Source of the DNA: Paraburkholderia aromaticivorans
GTDB lineage: Bacteria; Pseudomonadota; Gammaproteobacteria; Burkholderiales; Burkholderiaceae
Assembly (NCBI RefSeq): GCF_002278075.1
Contig: NZ_CP022989.1
Span: 620,001-684,000, forward strand
Length of the DNA: 64,000 bases
Reading direction: 5' to 3'
Every line of letters begins with the position of its first letter. The stretch's first letter is position 1. The translations under genes were made by a program, and so were the position numbers. Of this stretch, positions 33,827 to 44,219 are shown piece by piece. Under the pieces are notes generated by a model. That model was given only the letters and a program-made list of their open reading frames with translations, was not told the origin of the DNA and did not search any database.

Positions 33827-34948
33827 TCAGAACTGATGCCGCACGCCCGCCATCAAGCCGATCTGCGTGCCCTTCTGCGCGAGCCCGACGCCGTTGACGC
33901 CTTGCAGTTGCGCCCCGATCAGATCGCCGCGATAGATCGAATAGTCGCCTTCCAGATAGATGTCGGTGCGGCGGGACAGGTTGTAGTCGGCAACCAGCTG
34001 GTACTGCCAGGCTGAGCCGTCCTGCGCGGCGGTCTTGCCGTCCTGCAGGGTGCGCCAGACGTTCGCGGCGAAGTGCCACTTGTTGCTGACCTGTTGAGTG
34101 ATGCCGCCCATGATCATGCGGCGCCGCGCAAAGTCCGTGTACTTGAGGGCCGCCAGCGCGGGCGCGGTAAACGGCCCATTGGCGAAATTCGAAAAGCCCG
34201 CATCGTTCTGATTGACGATGTAGCCAGCCGAAAAGCGCGTGAGGTTCCAGGTGTACGCACCGCCGAAAGTCCAGGTCTTCGCGGCCGCGCCGTTGACGGA
34301 GTCTTTCGACACTTCGTATGCGCCGCCCACGCTTAGCGGGCCGCCCTCCGGCTTATAAGCCGCGGCCGCGCCGATCTGGCTGCCATAGGAATTGCCGGCA
34401 TTGCCGCCGAATGCATAGCCGGCCGCGAACGTGAAGCCGTTATATCTCGCCTGATATTGCACCTGGTTGCTGGTCCAGATGCCGCCCGTCATCGTCACTT
34501 CAGGTTGAAAGCTGAAGTCGTACGGGATCCAGGCATTGCTGCCGTAGCCGGCCACCGTGACGCCTTCGATCACGACGTTGTACTGACGGCCGAGGATGAT
34601 CTGACCGTATGAATCCGAACGTACACCGACCTGCGCTTCATTGAAGAACGGCAGCGTGGGATCGCTTTGGCCGCTGTTGATATAGATGCGGTTTTCGAGC
34701 TTGAAGAAAGCGGACCAGCCGCCGCCCAGATCCTCGACGCCCTTCAGCCCCCAGCGGCTCTGCGTCATGCCGCCGTTGCCGAGTCCGATCGACGAATCGC
34801 CGGCCCGGTTGGCATGAGTCAGATAGCGCACGCTCTCATCGACCACACCGTAGAGCGTCACGCTGGATTGCGCGTGCGCCGTCTGGCACACCAACGACGC
34901 CAACGCCGCGGGCACCGCGGCCGCCGCCCACCTGCCTACGTTCTTCAT
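33827..34948 (-). CDS. Gram-negative porin (OmpC/Omp32-type)
   Basis: A 373-residue outer-membrane trimeric porin of the betaproteobacterial family. The signal peptide runs to QTAHA, followed by SSVTLYGVVDESVRY, the usual first strand. Then come the constriction-loop-type sequence and alternating amphipathic strands (RWGLKGVEDLGGGWSAFFKLE, GLMAGVRHQF). It ends with Phe, the C-terminal signal for the BAM complex. A strong ribosome site (GAGGAAAAGCG) precedes the ATG. It stands alone with a 349-base divergent upstream region shared with the EamA gene. Confidence 0.95.
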   Translation of the reverse strand: MKNVGRWAAAAVPAALASLVCQTAHAQSSVTLYGVVDESVRYLTHANRAGDSSIGLGNGGMTQSRWGLKGVEDLGGGWSAFFKLENRIYINSGQSDPTLPFFNEAQVGVRSDSYGQIILGRQYNVVIEGVTVAGYGSNAWIPYDFSFQPEVTMTGGIWTSNQVQYQARYNGFTFAAGYAFGGNAGNSYGSQIGAAAAYKPEGGPLSVGGAYEVSKDSVNGAAAKTWTFGGAYTWNLTRFSAGYIVNQNDAGFSNFANGPFTAPALAALKYTDFARRRMIMGGITQQVSNKWHFAANVWRTLQDGKTAAQDGSAWQYQLVADYNLSRRTDIYLEGDYSIYRGDLIGAQLQGVNGVGLAQKGTQIGLMAGVRHQF

Positions 34949-35297
34949 CGCTTTTCCTCGTATAGGCTCCGCGTCGCGCGGATGGAGTTCGTCTGCCGTG
35001 GCGGACCATCGAGCCCGTCCGGCCCGCTGTCCGTCTGTACTTCGCGTTCTTCGTACTGAGAAGCCTTGCGCCGCACAGGATGCGGCCGGTGAGAATGTCC
35101 TGACAAAACGTTAGTGGCTGAACCTTAGCGCGAAACGGTAACGGTGCGAAATTAGTCTGAGGTCGGTGTTGCGCGGGTGTCGTGAAATCAGCAAAAAGCT
35201 TGCGGCGTGTAAGAAGCACGCGTAGGCGGTGGGGTCATCGGTCGGCGTGACGGCGAGGTTTGCTATCGTACGAGCTATTCCCGCCTCCACTCAGCTC
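34949..35297. promoter_or_regulatory. 349-base divergent region between porin and EamA genes
   Basis: No gene is supported. The porin leader (minus) carries a good ribosome site next to its start. For the plus-strand permease, TGCTATCGT at 35261-35269 resembles an extended -10, 29 bases before the ATG. No operator could be identified with confidence. Confidence 0.4.
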
Positions 35298-36233
35298 ATG
35301 AGCACCACCTCCCTGCCCGCACGCCGCGCCCCGGATAGCTTCGCCATCCTCTTGATGATCGGCCTGTGCGCGATCTGGGGTCTTCAACAAGTCGCGATCA
35401 AGAGCACCAACGTGGCGCTGCCGCCGGTTTTTCAGGCCGGCCTGCGCTCGGCGATCGCGGCGGTGCTGGTATGGGGCTGGGCGCGCTCACGCGGCACACC
35501 GCTCTTTCGCGACGACGGCACCCTGGGCGCCGGCGTGCTCGCGGGCGTGCTGTTCGCCAGCGAGTTCGTGTGCATTTTTCTGGGCCTGACGTTGACCAGC
35601 GCGTCGCGCATGGCGGTCTTTCTGTACACCGCGCCGTGCTTCACGGCGCTCGGCCTGCACTGGTTCGTCGCCGGCGAGCGCATGCGGCGGATTCAGTGGC
35701 TCGGTATCTTCGTGGCGTTCATGGGGATGGCGCTCGCCTTTGCGGATGGTTTCCTGCATGGCCACGCCGCAAGCAGCTCGATGCTGACAGGTGTCGCCGG
35801 TGACGCGCTCGGCGTGCTGGCCGGCATTGCGTGGGCCGCCACGACCGTGGTGGTGCGCGCCACGCGCCTCGCCCACTCGAGCGCGAGCAAGACGTTGTTC
35901 TATCAACTGACGGTGTCGGCGGTGGTCCTGCTCACGCTTGCATTCGGACTCGGCCAGGCGCGCGTGGAGACCGTCACGCCGCTGGCGGTGGTGAGCCTCG
36001 CGTATCAAGCCGTGATCGTGGCGTTCGTCAGCTATCTGGTGTGGTTCTGGTTGCTGACGCGCTATATCGCGTCGCGCCTGTCGGTATTCTCGTTTCTCAC
36101 GCCGCTGTTCGGCGTGAGCTTCGGCGTGCTGCTGCTCGGCGAGTCGTTCAGTCTGCGTTTTCTGATGGCCGCGGTGCTGGTGCTGACGGGCATCGCGCTG
36201 GTCAACGCGCCGGCAAAGCGCGTGAGCACCTAG
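35298..36233 (+). CDS. EamA-family drug/metabolite transporter
   Basis: A 311-residue ten-helix inner-membrane permease built of two EamA repeats. The first begins FAILLMIGLCAIWGLQQVAIKS (residues about 15-35) and the second AGDALGVLAGIAWAATTVVVRA (about 165-185). The C-terminal LFGVSFGVLLLGE is typical of the family, which exports amino acids and other metabolites; the substrate is not deducible. The ATG at 35298 is used because the upstream extension is not hydrophobic and lacks a ribosome site. It is convergent with rsmA. Confidence 0.9.
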   Translation: MSTTSLPARRAPDSFAILLMIGLCAIWGLQQVAIKSTNVALPPVFQAGLRSAIAAVLVWGWARSRGTPLFRDDGTLGAGVLAGVLFASEFVCIFLGLTLTSASRMAVFLYTAPCFTALGLHWFVAGERMRRIQWLGIFVAFMGMALAFADGFLHGHAASSSMLTGVAGDALGVLAGIAWAATTVVVRATRLAHSSASKTLFYQLTVSAVVLLTLAFGLGQARVETVTPLAVVSLAYQAVIVAFVSYLVWFWLLTRYIASRLSVFSFLTPLFGVSFGVLLLGESFSLRFLMAAVLVLTGIALVNAPAKRVST

Positions 36234-36257
36234 GAATCTGGCTCACAGGCGTTGGGC

Positions 36258-37088
36258 TCAGGCCTTGCCCGCCACGATCTGCGCGACGCGCACGTATTCG
36301 GCCACCGGCACGTCTTCGGCGCGGCGCTGCAGATCGAAGCCGAGCCCTTCGAAATCCACCGAATCGCGATACGCGGCCAGCGTGTTGCGTAGCATCTTCC
36401 GGCGCTGCGAAAACGCCGCTGTCACCACTTCACCGAGCACGCGCTCGTCGACGGGCGGCAGTTCATGCAACTCGTACGGGATCATCCGCACGATCGCCGA
36501 ATCGACTTTCGGCGGCGGCTGGAACGCTTCGGGCGGCACGTCGAGCTGCTTGTCGATCACGTAACGGTATTGCAGCATCACCGAGAGTCGGCTGAACGCC
36601 TTGGTGCCCGGCTCCGCCACCATCCGCTCGACCACTTCGTTCTGCAACATGAAGTGCTGGTCGATCACGCGATGCGCGAACGCCGTCAGATGAAACAGCA
36701 GCGGGCTCGAAATGTTGTACGGCAGGTTGCCGACAATACGCAGCGACGCCTTCTCGCCAGGCGCGGCCAGCGAGCCGAAGTCGAACGCGAGCGCGTCGCC
36801 CGCATGCAGTTCGAGCAGGTCGCCGAATTTCGTCTTCAGACGGCCGATCAGGTCGCGATCCAGTTCCACGGCGTGCAAGGGCGCGTCAGGCGTCGCCAGA
36901 CGCTCGATCAACGGTTCGGTGAGCGCGCCGAGGCCCGGCCCGATCTCGACCATGCGCTCGCCGCGCTGCGGCCGGATGACGTCGACGATCGAATCGATCA
37001 CGCCCATGTCGACCAGAAAGTTCTGACCGAAACGCTTGCGCGCGATATGACCTTGGTGCCGGCCCTGTTGCTGTCTGCTGGTGGACAT
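36258..37088 (-). CDS. rsmA: 16S rRNA dimethyladenosine transferase RsmA (KsgA)
   Basis: RsmA dimethylates A1518 and A1519 in helix 45 of 16S rRNA late in 30S assembly. The 276 residues contain [12 protein letters not shown], the SAM motif [15 protein letters not shown], catalytic motif [16 protein letters not shown] and [14 protein letters not shown]. It is the last gene of lptD-surA-pdxA-rsmA, the conserved enterobacterial order, although 158 bases separate it from pdxA. Loss of this gene confers kasugamycin resistance in other species. Confidence 0.97.
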   Translation of the reverse strand: MSTSRQQQGRHQGHIARKRFGQNFLVDMGVIDSIVDVIRPQRGERMVEIGPGLGALTEPLIERLATPDAPLHAVELDRDLIGRLKTKFGDLLELHAGDALAFDFGSLAAPGEKASLRIVGNLPYNISSPLLFHLTAFAHRVIDQHFMLQNEVVERMVAEPGTKAFSRLSVMLQYRYVIDKQLDVPPEAFQPPPKVDSAIVRMIPYELHELPPVDERVLGEVVTAAFSQRRKMLRNTLAAYRDSVDFEGLGFDLQRRAEDVPVAEYVRVAQIVAGKA

Positions 37089-37246
37089 CGAAGAAACGCT
37101 AAGAAAGAGAACTGCTTAAGAATAGGAGCTTGCTGACCGATGCGCTTTGTCGCGCCCGCTCGCCGAGCCGCACGTGCCGTGCAGCGGCAGCATACATGGT
37201 AAAAAACGCGCAAAGAGCGCGCACGAAGCCGTGTGTCGCCCTCGGC

Positions 37247-38257
37247 TCAGCCCGGGCGGCGGTGCTGCGCCATCGACACCGCCGTCTCGATTGCGGCGAT
37301 CAGGCTGCCCGCGTCGGCGCGGCCGGTGCCGGCCAGATCCAGCGCGGTACCGTGATCGACCGAGGTGCGGATGATCGGCAAACCGAGCGTGATATTGATG
37401 CCTTCGCCGAACGTGGCGTACTTCAATACCGGCAGGCCCTGGTCGTGAAACATGGCCAGCACGCAGTCGGCCTGCTCGAGATAACGCGGCTGGAAAAGCG
37501 TGTCAGCCGGGTACGGACCGCGCGCGTCGATGCCTTGCTCGTCCGCGAGCTTCAGCGCCGGAGTGATGACCTCGATTTCCTCGCGCCCGAGATAACCGTT
37601 TTCGCCCGCGTGCGGATTCAAGCCCGTCACGAGAATGCGCGGCGCCGGCAAACCGAAGTGATGCCGCAAATCGTGATCGATAATGCGCAGCGTCTCGAGA
37701 ATGCTTTCGATGGACAACGCGGCGGACACATCCTTGAGCGGCAGATGCGTGGTGGCCAGCGCGACACGCAACGGGCGCTTGCCGGTGCCGGCCAGCATCA
37801 TCACCACACGCGGCGTGTGGGTGCGCTCGGCCAGATACTCCGTGTGGCCGGTGAACGGCACGCCGGCATCGTTGATGGTGCTCTTTTGCAGCGGCGCGGT
37901 CACGATCGCGTCGAAGGTGCCGGCCAGCGCGCCGTCTATCGCGCTGTCGAGCAGATCGAGCACGTAGCGGCCGTTGGCCGCGTCCAGCTTGCCCGCTACA
38001 GCAGGCGCCGCAAGCGGCCGGTGCAGCACACGCACGCGCTTGCCATCGGCCACCAGCGCACTCCAGTCGACACCCACGGCGCGCGCGCGTTCGGCAAGCA
38101 GGTCCGCGTCGCCGAGCACGGTGAACTGTGCGTTGGGCCAATGCGCCGCCGCGCCGGCGAGCGCCTGCGCCGTCAGCTCGGGGCCGACGCCGGCGGGCTC
38201 GCCGGTCGTGATCGCGATCTGCAACGGTGGGCGGGCGGACTGGGCGGCGGTTGTCAT
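37247..38257 (-). CDS. pdxA: 4-hydroxythreonine-4-phosphate dehydrogenase PdxA
   Basis: PdxA oxidises 4-phosphohydroxy-L-threonine in the DXP-dependent pyridoxal 5'-phosphate pathway. The 336 residues show [18 protein letters not shown] at the N-terminus, metal-ligand regions with [14 protein letters not shown] and [12 protein letters not shown], and the active-site segment [17 protein letters not shown]. Length is that of E. coli PdxA plus a few residues. It starts 5 bases after the surA stop, so both come from one transcript. Confidence 0.97.
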   Translation of the reverse strand: MTTAAQSARPPLQIAITTGEPAGVGPELTAQALAGAAAHWPNAQFTVLGDADLLAERARAVGVDWSALVADGKRVRVLHRPLAAPAVAGKLDAANGRYVLDLLDSAIDGALAGTFDAIVTAPLQKSTINDAGVPFTGHTEYLAERTHTPRVVMMLAGTGKRPLRVALATTHLPLKDVSAALSIESILETLRIIDHDLRHHFGLPAPRILVTGLNPHAGENGYLGREEIEVITPALKLADEQGIDARGPYPADTLFQPRYLEQADCVLAMFHDQGLPVLKYATFGEGINITLGLPIIRTSVDHGTALDLAGTGRADAGSLIAAIETAVSMAQHRRPG

Positions 38258-38262
38258 GACGT

Positions 38263-39618
38263 TTATTGCGTGCTCGACAGGGTGGGCTTCACTTCCACAT
38301 ACGCGGTGTCGCGCAGTGCGCGCAGCCAGTCGGCGTAGGCCTGTTCCGCCTTGCGCTGACCGATGGCCTGGCGCGCCAGATCCATCTGCTGGGCGACCGA
38401 GCCTTCGGATTCGCGGCGGCCCAGCACCTGAATCAGATGGTAGCCGTATTCGCTGCGAACCGGGTCGCTGATCTGGCCGTCCTGCAGGCTGTTCATGGCA
38501 CGCTCGAATTCCGGCACCGTCTCGCCCGGGCTGATCCAGCCGAGGTCGCCGCCCTGCGACGACGAGCCGTCCTGCGAGTAGGTGTGCGCGAATTTGGCGA
38601 AGTCGCCGCCCGAGGCAATCTGGTTCTTGATTTCGAGCAGCTTCTGACGCGCTTGCGGCTCCGACATGCCGTCGCCGACGCGCAGCAGAATGTGGCGCAC
38701 ATGCGTTTGCACGAGCTTCGGCGCATCCGAGCTGGTGCCCTGCCCCGCGCGGCGATCGACCAGGCGCACGATTTCGAAACCGTCGTTGGTGCGGATCAGA
38801 TCCGGATTGACTTCGCCCGGGCGCAGCGTCGAGGCGGCCTTGACGAATTCAGGCGGCAGCTTGGCCGGCGCAAGGAAACCCGAATCGCCGCCTTTCGATG
38901 CGTCCGGCGCCTGCGAATTGGACTTCGCCAGCTTTTCGAAGTTGGCGCCGCCCTTGGCTTCGGCGAGCAGGGCCTGAGCCTTCTTCTGCGCCGCTTCGAT
39001 ATCGGTCTCCGGCGCGTTCAGCGGCGCCTTGATGAAAATGTGCTGCAGATGCAGGTCGCTCGTCAGGCCGGCGTTCGGCCCGCGCTGACTGGCGATGTAG
39101 TTCGCGACCTCGGCGTCCGAGACCGTGACCTTGCTGTCCACTTCCTTCTCGCGCAGGCGCGAGAGCGTGAGTTCGGTTCGCGCGTCACCGGTGAAGGTGC
39201 TCCAGGGCACGCCTTGCGCCTCGATCCGCGAGCGGTACACGTCGAGCGTCAGGTTGTTCGCCGCCGCAAGCCGTTCAAGCGTTCTTTGCACGGTGGCGTC
39301 GTCGATATTGATACCGTCTTCTTTCGCCTTCTGCAACTGAATGCGTTCCAGCACCATCTGGTTGAGCACCTGCTGGCGCAGCTGGTCCGCCGGCGGGACC
39401 GGCGCGTTCTGCTGATTCAGGCGGCGGGTGATCAGGCCCATGCGTTCGTCGAGTTCGCGCCGCGTGATGACACCGTTGTTGACCACTGCGGCAATGGTGT
39501 CGACCGTCTGGCCGCTATTGCCGCCCAGCGCCTGCGCCTGCACCGGCGCAGCAACCGACAGGAAAGACGCCACGGCGGCAAGACCGGCCGCAAGCGTTGC
39601 CAAGCGAAGCTTTTTCAT
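38263..39618 (-). CDS. surA: Periplasmic chaperone and peptidyl-prolyl isomerase SurA
   Basis: SurA escorts unfolded outer-membrane proteins, including porins and LptD, through the periplasm to BAM. The 451 residues have a signal peptide ending VQAQ, an N-terminal chaperone domain ([20 protein letters not shown]) and two parvulin domains, the first around [12 protein letters not shown] and the second around [14 protein letters not shown]. The ATG at 39618 ([12 protein letters not shown]) gives a proper signal peptide; the frame extends 48 codons upstream into lptD-proximal sequence. It lies between lptD and pdxA as in E. coli. Confidence 0.97.
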   Translation of the reverse strand: MKKLRLATLAAGLAAVASFLSVAAPVQAQALGGNSGQTVDTIAAVVNNGVITRRELDERMGLITRRLNQQNAPVPPADQLRQQVLNQMVLERIQLQKAKEDGINIDDATVQRTLERLAAANNLTLDVYRSRIEAQGVPWSTFTGDARTELTLSRLREKEVDSKVTVSDAEVANYIASQRGPNAGLTSDLHLQHIFIKAPLNAPETDIEAAQKKAQALLAEAKGGANFEKLAKSNSQAPDASKGGDSGFLAPAKLPPEFVKAASTLRPGEVNPDLIRTNDGFEIVRLVDRRAGQGTSSDAPKLVQTHVRHILLRVGDGMSEPQARQKLLEIKNQIASGGDFAKFAHTYSQDGSSSQGGDLGWISPGETVPEFERAMNSLQDGQISDPVRSEYGYHLIQVLGRRESEGSVAQQMDLARQAIGQRKAEQAYADWLRALRDTAYVEVKPTLSSTQ

Positions 39619-39694
39619 GATTGCCACAGATACTCCAATGATGTCGGGCGCGCCTGGCCCGTCTTTTCGCACTTTATAAATGATCGGGCGAGCG

Positions 39695-42064
39695 TCATTC
39701 GTAGTTGGTGAAACGCGATTCCGGCGGCGGCGGCGGCGGCAGCGGCGTGTAGCCCGCCACACTGCTGCGGAATGCGGTCATCAGCCCGTTGTCGACGCTC
39801 GACAAGCCCTTGAACGTCAACTGCGCGAGAAACCGCGTGCTCGACTGATTCTGCCCCGAGGTGTTCAGGCCGTTCGCATAGCGCTGAATCCCGGCGCCGA
39901 GCGTCCAGCAATCGGCGTCGTACTGCAGGCCGACCAGACCGTCGACGATCCGATGCCCGCCCAGGTCGTAATTGAAACGGCCGACCCCGTACACGCGGTG
40001 CGCGAGCGGCCATTGGCCCGAAATCAGCACCTGATTGATCGGCGTGTTGTCCAGCGTGGTGTTCGCGCGGGTGTAGCGGTACGCGACGTTGATCACCTTG
40101 CCGGTGGCCGGACTGAACCCGAAGCCGACGCTCGTCTTCACCAACTGGTTGTTGTCGGCATTATATTGGAACGCCGTTTCCGAAGCGAAACCCGCGCCGA
40201 GCTTGAAGGACGCACCCGCGATCAGGTCCGAATGCGTGGCCTGCGCGCTGGTCTGGGTCGGCTGCAGCGTGACCCGCTGGTCCTGGAAGTAGTACTGCTG
40301 CGCGATCACGAAACGCGCCCGTTCGTCGCCCGTGGCCGCGTCGATGAAACGCGTGGTGAGGGCGGCCGTCAGACGGTTCGCGTCGGCGATCCGGTCGTTG
40401 CCGACGAAGGTGTTCGGCGTGAAGATTTCCGCGAGGCCGAAGTCGGACTCGGCCGTGTCGAACAGCGGCGCGGATTGCTGGTTGCGATACGGCGTGTACA
40501 CGTAGTACAGGCGCGGTTCGAGCGTCTGGATGTAATCCTGACCGAAGATCCGCACCGAGCGGTCGAAGATCAGTCCCGTATCGAACGAAAGCGTCGGGAT
40601 CGATTCGGTAAAGTTTTTCGGCGTGCCGGCCGCGACGTCGGCGGCGCTCAGGTGGTTCAGGTTGTACGACGCAAAGTGCCATTGCACCTTCGGCGTGACG
40701 AAGTAACCCGGCCCGACCACCGAATACGACAGGTACGGGTTGAACATCACCCGCTGACCTTCGGTCATGTCCGCCGTGGTGATGCGGAAATTCGTGTAGT
40801 CGGCTTCCGCGCCGTAGTCGAAGCCGCCGACGTTGTACTTCGCGTACTTCACGTTCAACTGCGGCTCGCGGCCGTACGGCGCCACGGACGGCGTGAGCGT
40901 CTGCCAGTGCTGCTCACGCGCGAGCACCGACCACGGGCCGTTGTTATAGGTCAACCCGGCTTCCTGTTGATACAGGAGCTGGGTGCCGTTCATGAACTGA
41001 TTGACCGACGACGACAGGTCTTCCGGATACGTGTTGTCCGAAACCTTGTTGTAGTAGATGTAGCCGCCGAACCCGTTGCCGAAGTTCTGGTTGTGCTGGA
41101 TGTACAGCGCGTAGCGGTTGGTCTTGGTCAGGTGATCGTCCGGCAGGAACTCGCCGGTGATCGAGCCGGAATACGTGGGCGACAGATAACGGAACGTGGA
41201 CTGCAACTGCACGCCGCGCTTGGAGATCAGACGCGGTGTGAGCGTCAGATCGCGATTCGGCGCGATGTTGAAGTAATACGGCACCGACAGTTCGAAGCCG
41301 TTCGACGAACTCACCGAGAACGTGGGCGGCAGAATCCCGCTGCGGCGTTCGCCCGAGAGCGGGAACGACAGCCAGGGCGAGGCGAAGACCGGCACGCCCT
41401 GGAAGAACAGCACGCCGTTGTGCGCGACGCCTTCGTCCGCGCCGGTGTCGAAATCGAATTCGCTGCCCTTGATGTACCAGGCGGGGTCGTCCGCGCACGC
41501 GCAGGCCGTGTAGGTGCCCCTGGTGAACACCGAGCGCTCGCTGTCGAGCAGGTCGACGCGCTCCGCGCTGCCCGAGCCGCCCGTCACGTTGAAGTGGTAC
41601 TTCGGCGAGGTCATGAAGCCTTCGCTCGAATCCACGCGCATATGCGCTTCCGGCCCGACGAACGAATTGCCGTTGTTGACCACGTGGACCTGGCCGTACG
41701 CGTCGGCCATGTCCGTGTCCTCGTCATAGTGCAGTGCGTCGGCCTTGATGACGACCGTATTGCGGCGCACCTCGGCTGAACCCTTGGCGGCCATGTCCTG
41801 GTCGGTGGTGCCGCTCGTCGCATCGCCGAGCACGAACGTGGCCGGCTTCTGGCCCGGCTGCAGCGGACGTTCCTCGAGTTGCGGGGCGAGCTGCATGCCC
41901 CACGGCGCGTCGATGGGTTGCGGCTGCGCAGCTTCCCCCACCAACTGGGCGTGCGCAAGCGCGGGCATCAGGCCCGGAACGGCGATTAACGCCGCGACGA
42001 GCCGCCTTTTGCGCGGCACGGTGGCACAGGAGGGAGTCGTTTGGGAAAGCTGTCTAGGCGGCAT
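39695..42064 (-). CDS. lptD: LPS-assembly protein LptD
   Basis: LptD is the outer-membrane barrel that, plugged by LptE, inserts LPS into the outer leaflet. The 789 residues have a signal peptide ending ALAHAQ, a periplasmic OstA/jelly-roll domain ([20 protein letters not shown], residues about 107-126) and a large barrel with [20 protein letters not shown]. Cysteines of the mature protein are at 188, 190 and 719 only, compared with four in E. coli, where two disulfides join the N-domain to the barrel. It heads lptD-surA-pdxA-rsmA and is divergent from amgK. Confidence 0.96.
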   Translation of the reverse strand: MPPRQLSQTTPSCATVPRKRRLVAALIAVPGLMPALAHAQLVGEAAQPQPIDAPWGMQLAPQLEERPLQPGQKPATFVLGDATSGTTDQDMAAKGSAEVRRNTVVIKADALHYDEDTDMADAYGQVHVVNNGNSFVGPEAHMRVDSSEGFMTSPKYHFNVTGGSGSAERVDLLDSERSVFTRGTYTACACADDPAWYIKGSEFDFDTGADEGVAHNGVLFFQGVPVFASPWLSFPLSGERRSGILPPTFSVSSSNGFELSVPYYFNIAPNRDLTLTPRLISKRGVQLQSTFRYLSPTYSGSITGEFLPDDHLTKTNRYALYIQHNQNFGNGFGGYIYYNKVSDNTYPEDLSSSVNQFMNGTQLLYQQEAGLTYNNGPWSVLAREQHWQTLTPSVAPYGREPQLNVKYAKYNVGGFDYGAEADYTNFRITTADMTEGQRVMFNPYLSYSVVGPGYFVTPKVQWHFASYNLNHLSAADVAAGTPKNFTESIPTLSFDTGLIFDRSVRIFGQDYIQTLEPRLYYVYTPYRNQQSAPLFDTAESDFGLAEIFTPNTFVGNDRIADANRLTAALTTRFIDAATGDERARFVIAQQYYFQDQRVTLQPTQTSAQATHSDLIAGASFKLGAGFASETAFQYNADNNQLVKTSVGFGFSPATGKVINVAYRYTRANTTLDNTPINQVLISGQWPLAHRVYGVGRFNYDLGGHRIVDGLVGLQYDADCWTLGAGIQRYANGLNTSGQNQSSTRFLAQLTFKGLSSVDNGLMTAFRSSVAGYTPLPPPPPPESRFTNYE

Positions 42065-42286
42065 GTATCGTTTGGCGAATCGGCTCGTCCATCAGCTTCT
42101 GCAGTCACGGTCCACCGCCTGCACACCCCGACCGTGACAGTCGGCTGCACATCAATATTTACAATCTGTCGAACAATGAGGCGGGCGGTAAAGCGGAATA
42201 CGCGAAAGCCGGCGTGAGCCGCGTCAAAAAAGTCGTGGGGTATTATATGGCAAGACGTTGCCCCTCTGAATTTGCCGCCGGTTTTC

Positions 42287-43366
42287 ATGACGCTGCCCCC
42301 ACTCCAAGACTCCACCGACACCCGTCTCGAACTGCTCAAAGCCTGGCTGAACGGCCATGCGGCGCGCTATGCGCTCGAGCTCGACACACTCGTCCCGGCT
42401 TCGTCCGACGCCAGTTTTCGCCGCTATTTCCGGCTCGCCGGTAAGGCGGCGGAAGGCGAAGGCAGGGCCACCCTGATCGCCGTCGACGCCCCGCCGCCCG
42501 AAAAATGCCGCGAATTCGTGCAGCTCGCGCAGTTGCTCGAGACCGCCGGCGTGCACGTGCCGCGTGTTCTGGAGGTCGATTTCGAGGCCGGCCTGATGCT
42601 GGTCACGGATCTGGGCACGGCTTCGTACCTTGGCGCGCTCACCGAAGCGCAACACGAAGGCGACCCGCGCCGCGCCCGCACGCTGATGCACGATGCGCTC
42701 GACGCGCTGATCCGCTGGCAGCTCACCTCGCGCGAAGGCGTGCTGCCGCCGTTCGATGAAGCCTTTCTGCGCCGCGAGATGGAGTTGATGCCGGAGTGGT
42801 TTCTCGGCCGGCATCTGGGCCGCGAGGCCGACGAAAAGACCCGTGGCGTGCTGGAGCGCACGTTTGCGCTGCTGATCGCGAGCGCCCGCGCGCAGCCGCA
42901 GGTGTTCATGCTGCGCGACTTCATGCCGCGCAATCTGATGGTCGCCGCCGAGCCCAATCCGGTGAACCCGGGCGTGCTCGACTTCCAGGACGCGGTGTAC
43001 GGCCCGATCACCTACGACGTCGCCTCGCTGTTGCGCGATGCGTTCCTGAGCTGGGACGAAGAGTTCGAGCTGGATTGCTTCGTGTACTACTGGGAGCGGG
43101 CAAAAAAGGCCGGTCTGCCGGTCGATCCCGATTTCGGCGAGTTTTATCGTCAGGTCGAATGGATGGGTCTGCAACGGCACATCAAGGTGCTGGGGCTCTT
43201 TTGCCGGATCAACTACCGTGACGGCAAGCCGCATTACATGAAGGACCTGCCGCGTTTCATCGGCTACGCGCGCAAGGTCGCGGAACGCTATGCGCCGCTG
43301 CGTCCGTTCGCGAAGCTGCTCGACGATCTCGAAGGCCGCGCGAATGAAGTCGGCTACACCTTCTGA
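42287..43366 (+). CDS. amgK: N-acetylmuramate/N-acetylglucosamine anomeric kinase AmgK
   Basis: A 359-residue aminoglycoside-phosphotransferase-fold kinase that phosphorylates the C1 hydroxyl of MurNAc and GlcNAc in the peptidoglycan recycling route of pseudomonads and betaproteobacteria. Key regions are SDASFRRYFRL (nucleotide loop), LMLVTDLGTASYL (hinge), FMLRDFMPRNLMV (catalytic loop) and GVLDFQDAVYGPITYD (metal-binding Asp). It is directly followed by murU, 3 bases away, which fixes the assignment. The ATG at 42287 is chosen over an upstream TTG. In P. putida this pathway bypasses MurA and gives intrinsic fosfomycin tolerance. Confidence 0.93.
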   Translation: MTLPPLQDSTDTRLELLKAWLNGHAARYALELDTLVPASSDASFRRYFRLAGKAAEGEGRATLIAVDAPPPEKCREFVQLAQLLETAGVHVPRVLEVDFEAGLMLVTDLGTASYLGALTEAQHEGDPRRARTLMHDALDALIRWQLTSREGVLPPFDEAFLRREMELMPEWFLGRHLGREADEKTRGVLERTFALLIASARAQPQVFMLRDFMPRNLMVAAEPNPVNPGVLDFQDAVYGPITYDVASLLRDAFLSWDEEFELDCFVYYWERAKKAGLPVDPDFGEFYRQVEWMGLQRHIKVLGLFCRINYRDGKPHYMKDLPRFIGYARKVAERYAPLRPFAKLLDDLEGRANEVGYTF

Positions 43367-43369
43367 CCG

Positions 43370-44095
43370 ATGACGATGTCCCTCAAGAAAGCGATGATTT
43401 TCGCCGCCGGCCGCGGCGAGCGCATGCGTCCGTTGACCGATACGCGTCCCAAGCCTTTGCTCGAAGTGGGCGGCAAGCCGCTGATCGTCTGGCAGATCGA
43501 GCGGCTCGTGCACGCGGGCTTTCGAACCATCGTGATCAATCACGCGTGGCTCGGCGAGCAGATCGAGGCCACGCTCGGCGACGGCTCGCGCTGGCAGGTG
43601 GCGTTGCGCTACTCGGCCGAGCGCGAGGCGCTGGAGACCGCGGGCGGCATCGTGCAGGCGTTGCCGCTGCTCGAAGACAACGGCGCGAGTGACGTGTTCG
43701 TCGCGGTCAGCGGCGACGTGTACGCGGACTTCGACTACGCCACGTTGCATGCTCGCGCGGAAAAGCTCGCGGCGTTACCCGAGCCGGGCATGCATCTCGT
43801 GATGGTGCCGAATCCGGCGTTTCATCCCGTGGGCGACTTCGGTTTGGCCGACGGCGCACTGTCGCTCGAGGCCGAGCCGCGCTTCACGTTCGGCAACATC
43901 GGCCTCTACGACACCCGCATGTTCCGTGACCTGCCACGCGGCACGCGGCGCGCGCTCACGCCGTATTACCGCGACACGATTGCACGCGGTCTGGCGAGCG
44001 GCGAGTTGTACGAGGGCTTGTGGGAGAACGTCGGCACGCCCGCGCAGTTAGGCGAGCTGGATCGGCGTTTGCGCGCGTTGGACGAGAAGCGCTAG
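43370..44095 (+). CDS. murU: N-acetylmuramate alpha-1-phosphate uridylyltransferase MurU
   Basis: MurU converts MurNAc-alpha-1-P and UTP to UDP-MurNAc, which re-enters peptidoglycan synthesis. The 241 residues form a nucleotidyltransferase fold: KKAMIFAAGRGERMRPLTD and KPKPLLEVGGKPLI-like N-terminus (LTDTRPKPLLEVGGKPLIV), YSAEREALETAGGI for sugar recognition, VAVSGDVYAD as metal motif and GLWENVGTPAQL at the end. It lies 3 bases after amgK. The start may be 43370 or the second ATG at 43376. A heptamer repeat array follows its stop. Confidence 0.94.
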   Translation: MTMSLKKAMIFAAGRGERMRPLTDTRPKPLLEVGGKPLIVWQIERLVHAGFRTIVINHAWLGEQIEATLGDGSRWQVALRYSAEREALETAGGIVQALPLLEDNGASDVFVAVSGDVYADFDYATLHARAEKLAALPEPGMHLVMVPNPAFHPVGDFGLADGALSLEAEPRFTFGNIGLYDTRMFRDLPRGTRRALTPYYRDTIARGLASGELYEGLWENVGTPAQLGELDRRLRALDEKR

Positions 44096-44115
44096 GCGTT
44101 CCGCTCTCTTCTGTC

Positions 44116-44171
44116 GGCGTTTGGCGTTTGGCGTTTGGCGTTTGGCGTTTGGCGTTTGGCATCCGGCATCC
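44116..44171 (+). repeat. Heptamer tandem array (6 x GGCGTTT, 2 x GGCATCC)
   Basis: Six exact GGCGTTT units (44116-44157) are followed by two exact GGCATCC units (44158-44171) and a degenerate GGCGCTG. The array lies 20 bases after murU and about 50 bases before the end of the convergent ABC transporter gene. No stem-loop terminator was found in this gap. Confidence 0.92.
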
Positions 44172-44219
44172 GGCGCTGAAGGTTAGCGCCGCGCGACGCC
44201 AGGCGACCGCAGCCGTTTC

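Noticed and set aside
44116..44171. Heptamer array as a CRISPR
   Set aside because: Units are 7 bases with no spacers, and there are no cas genes in the window.
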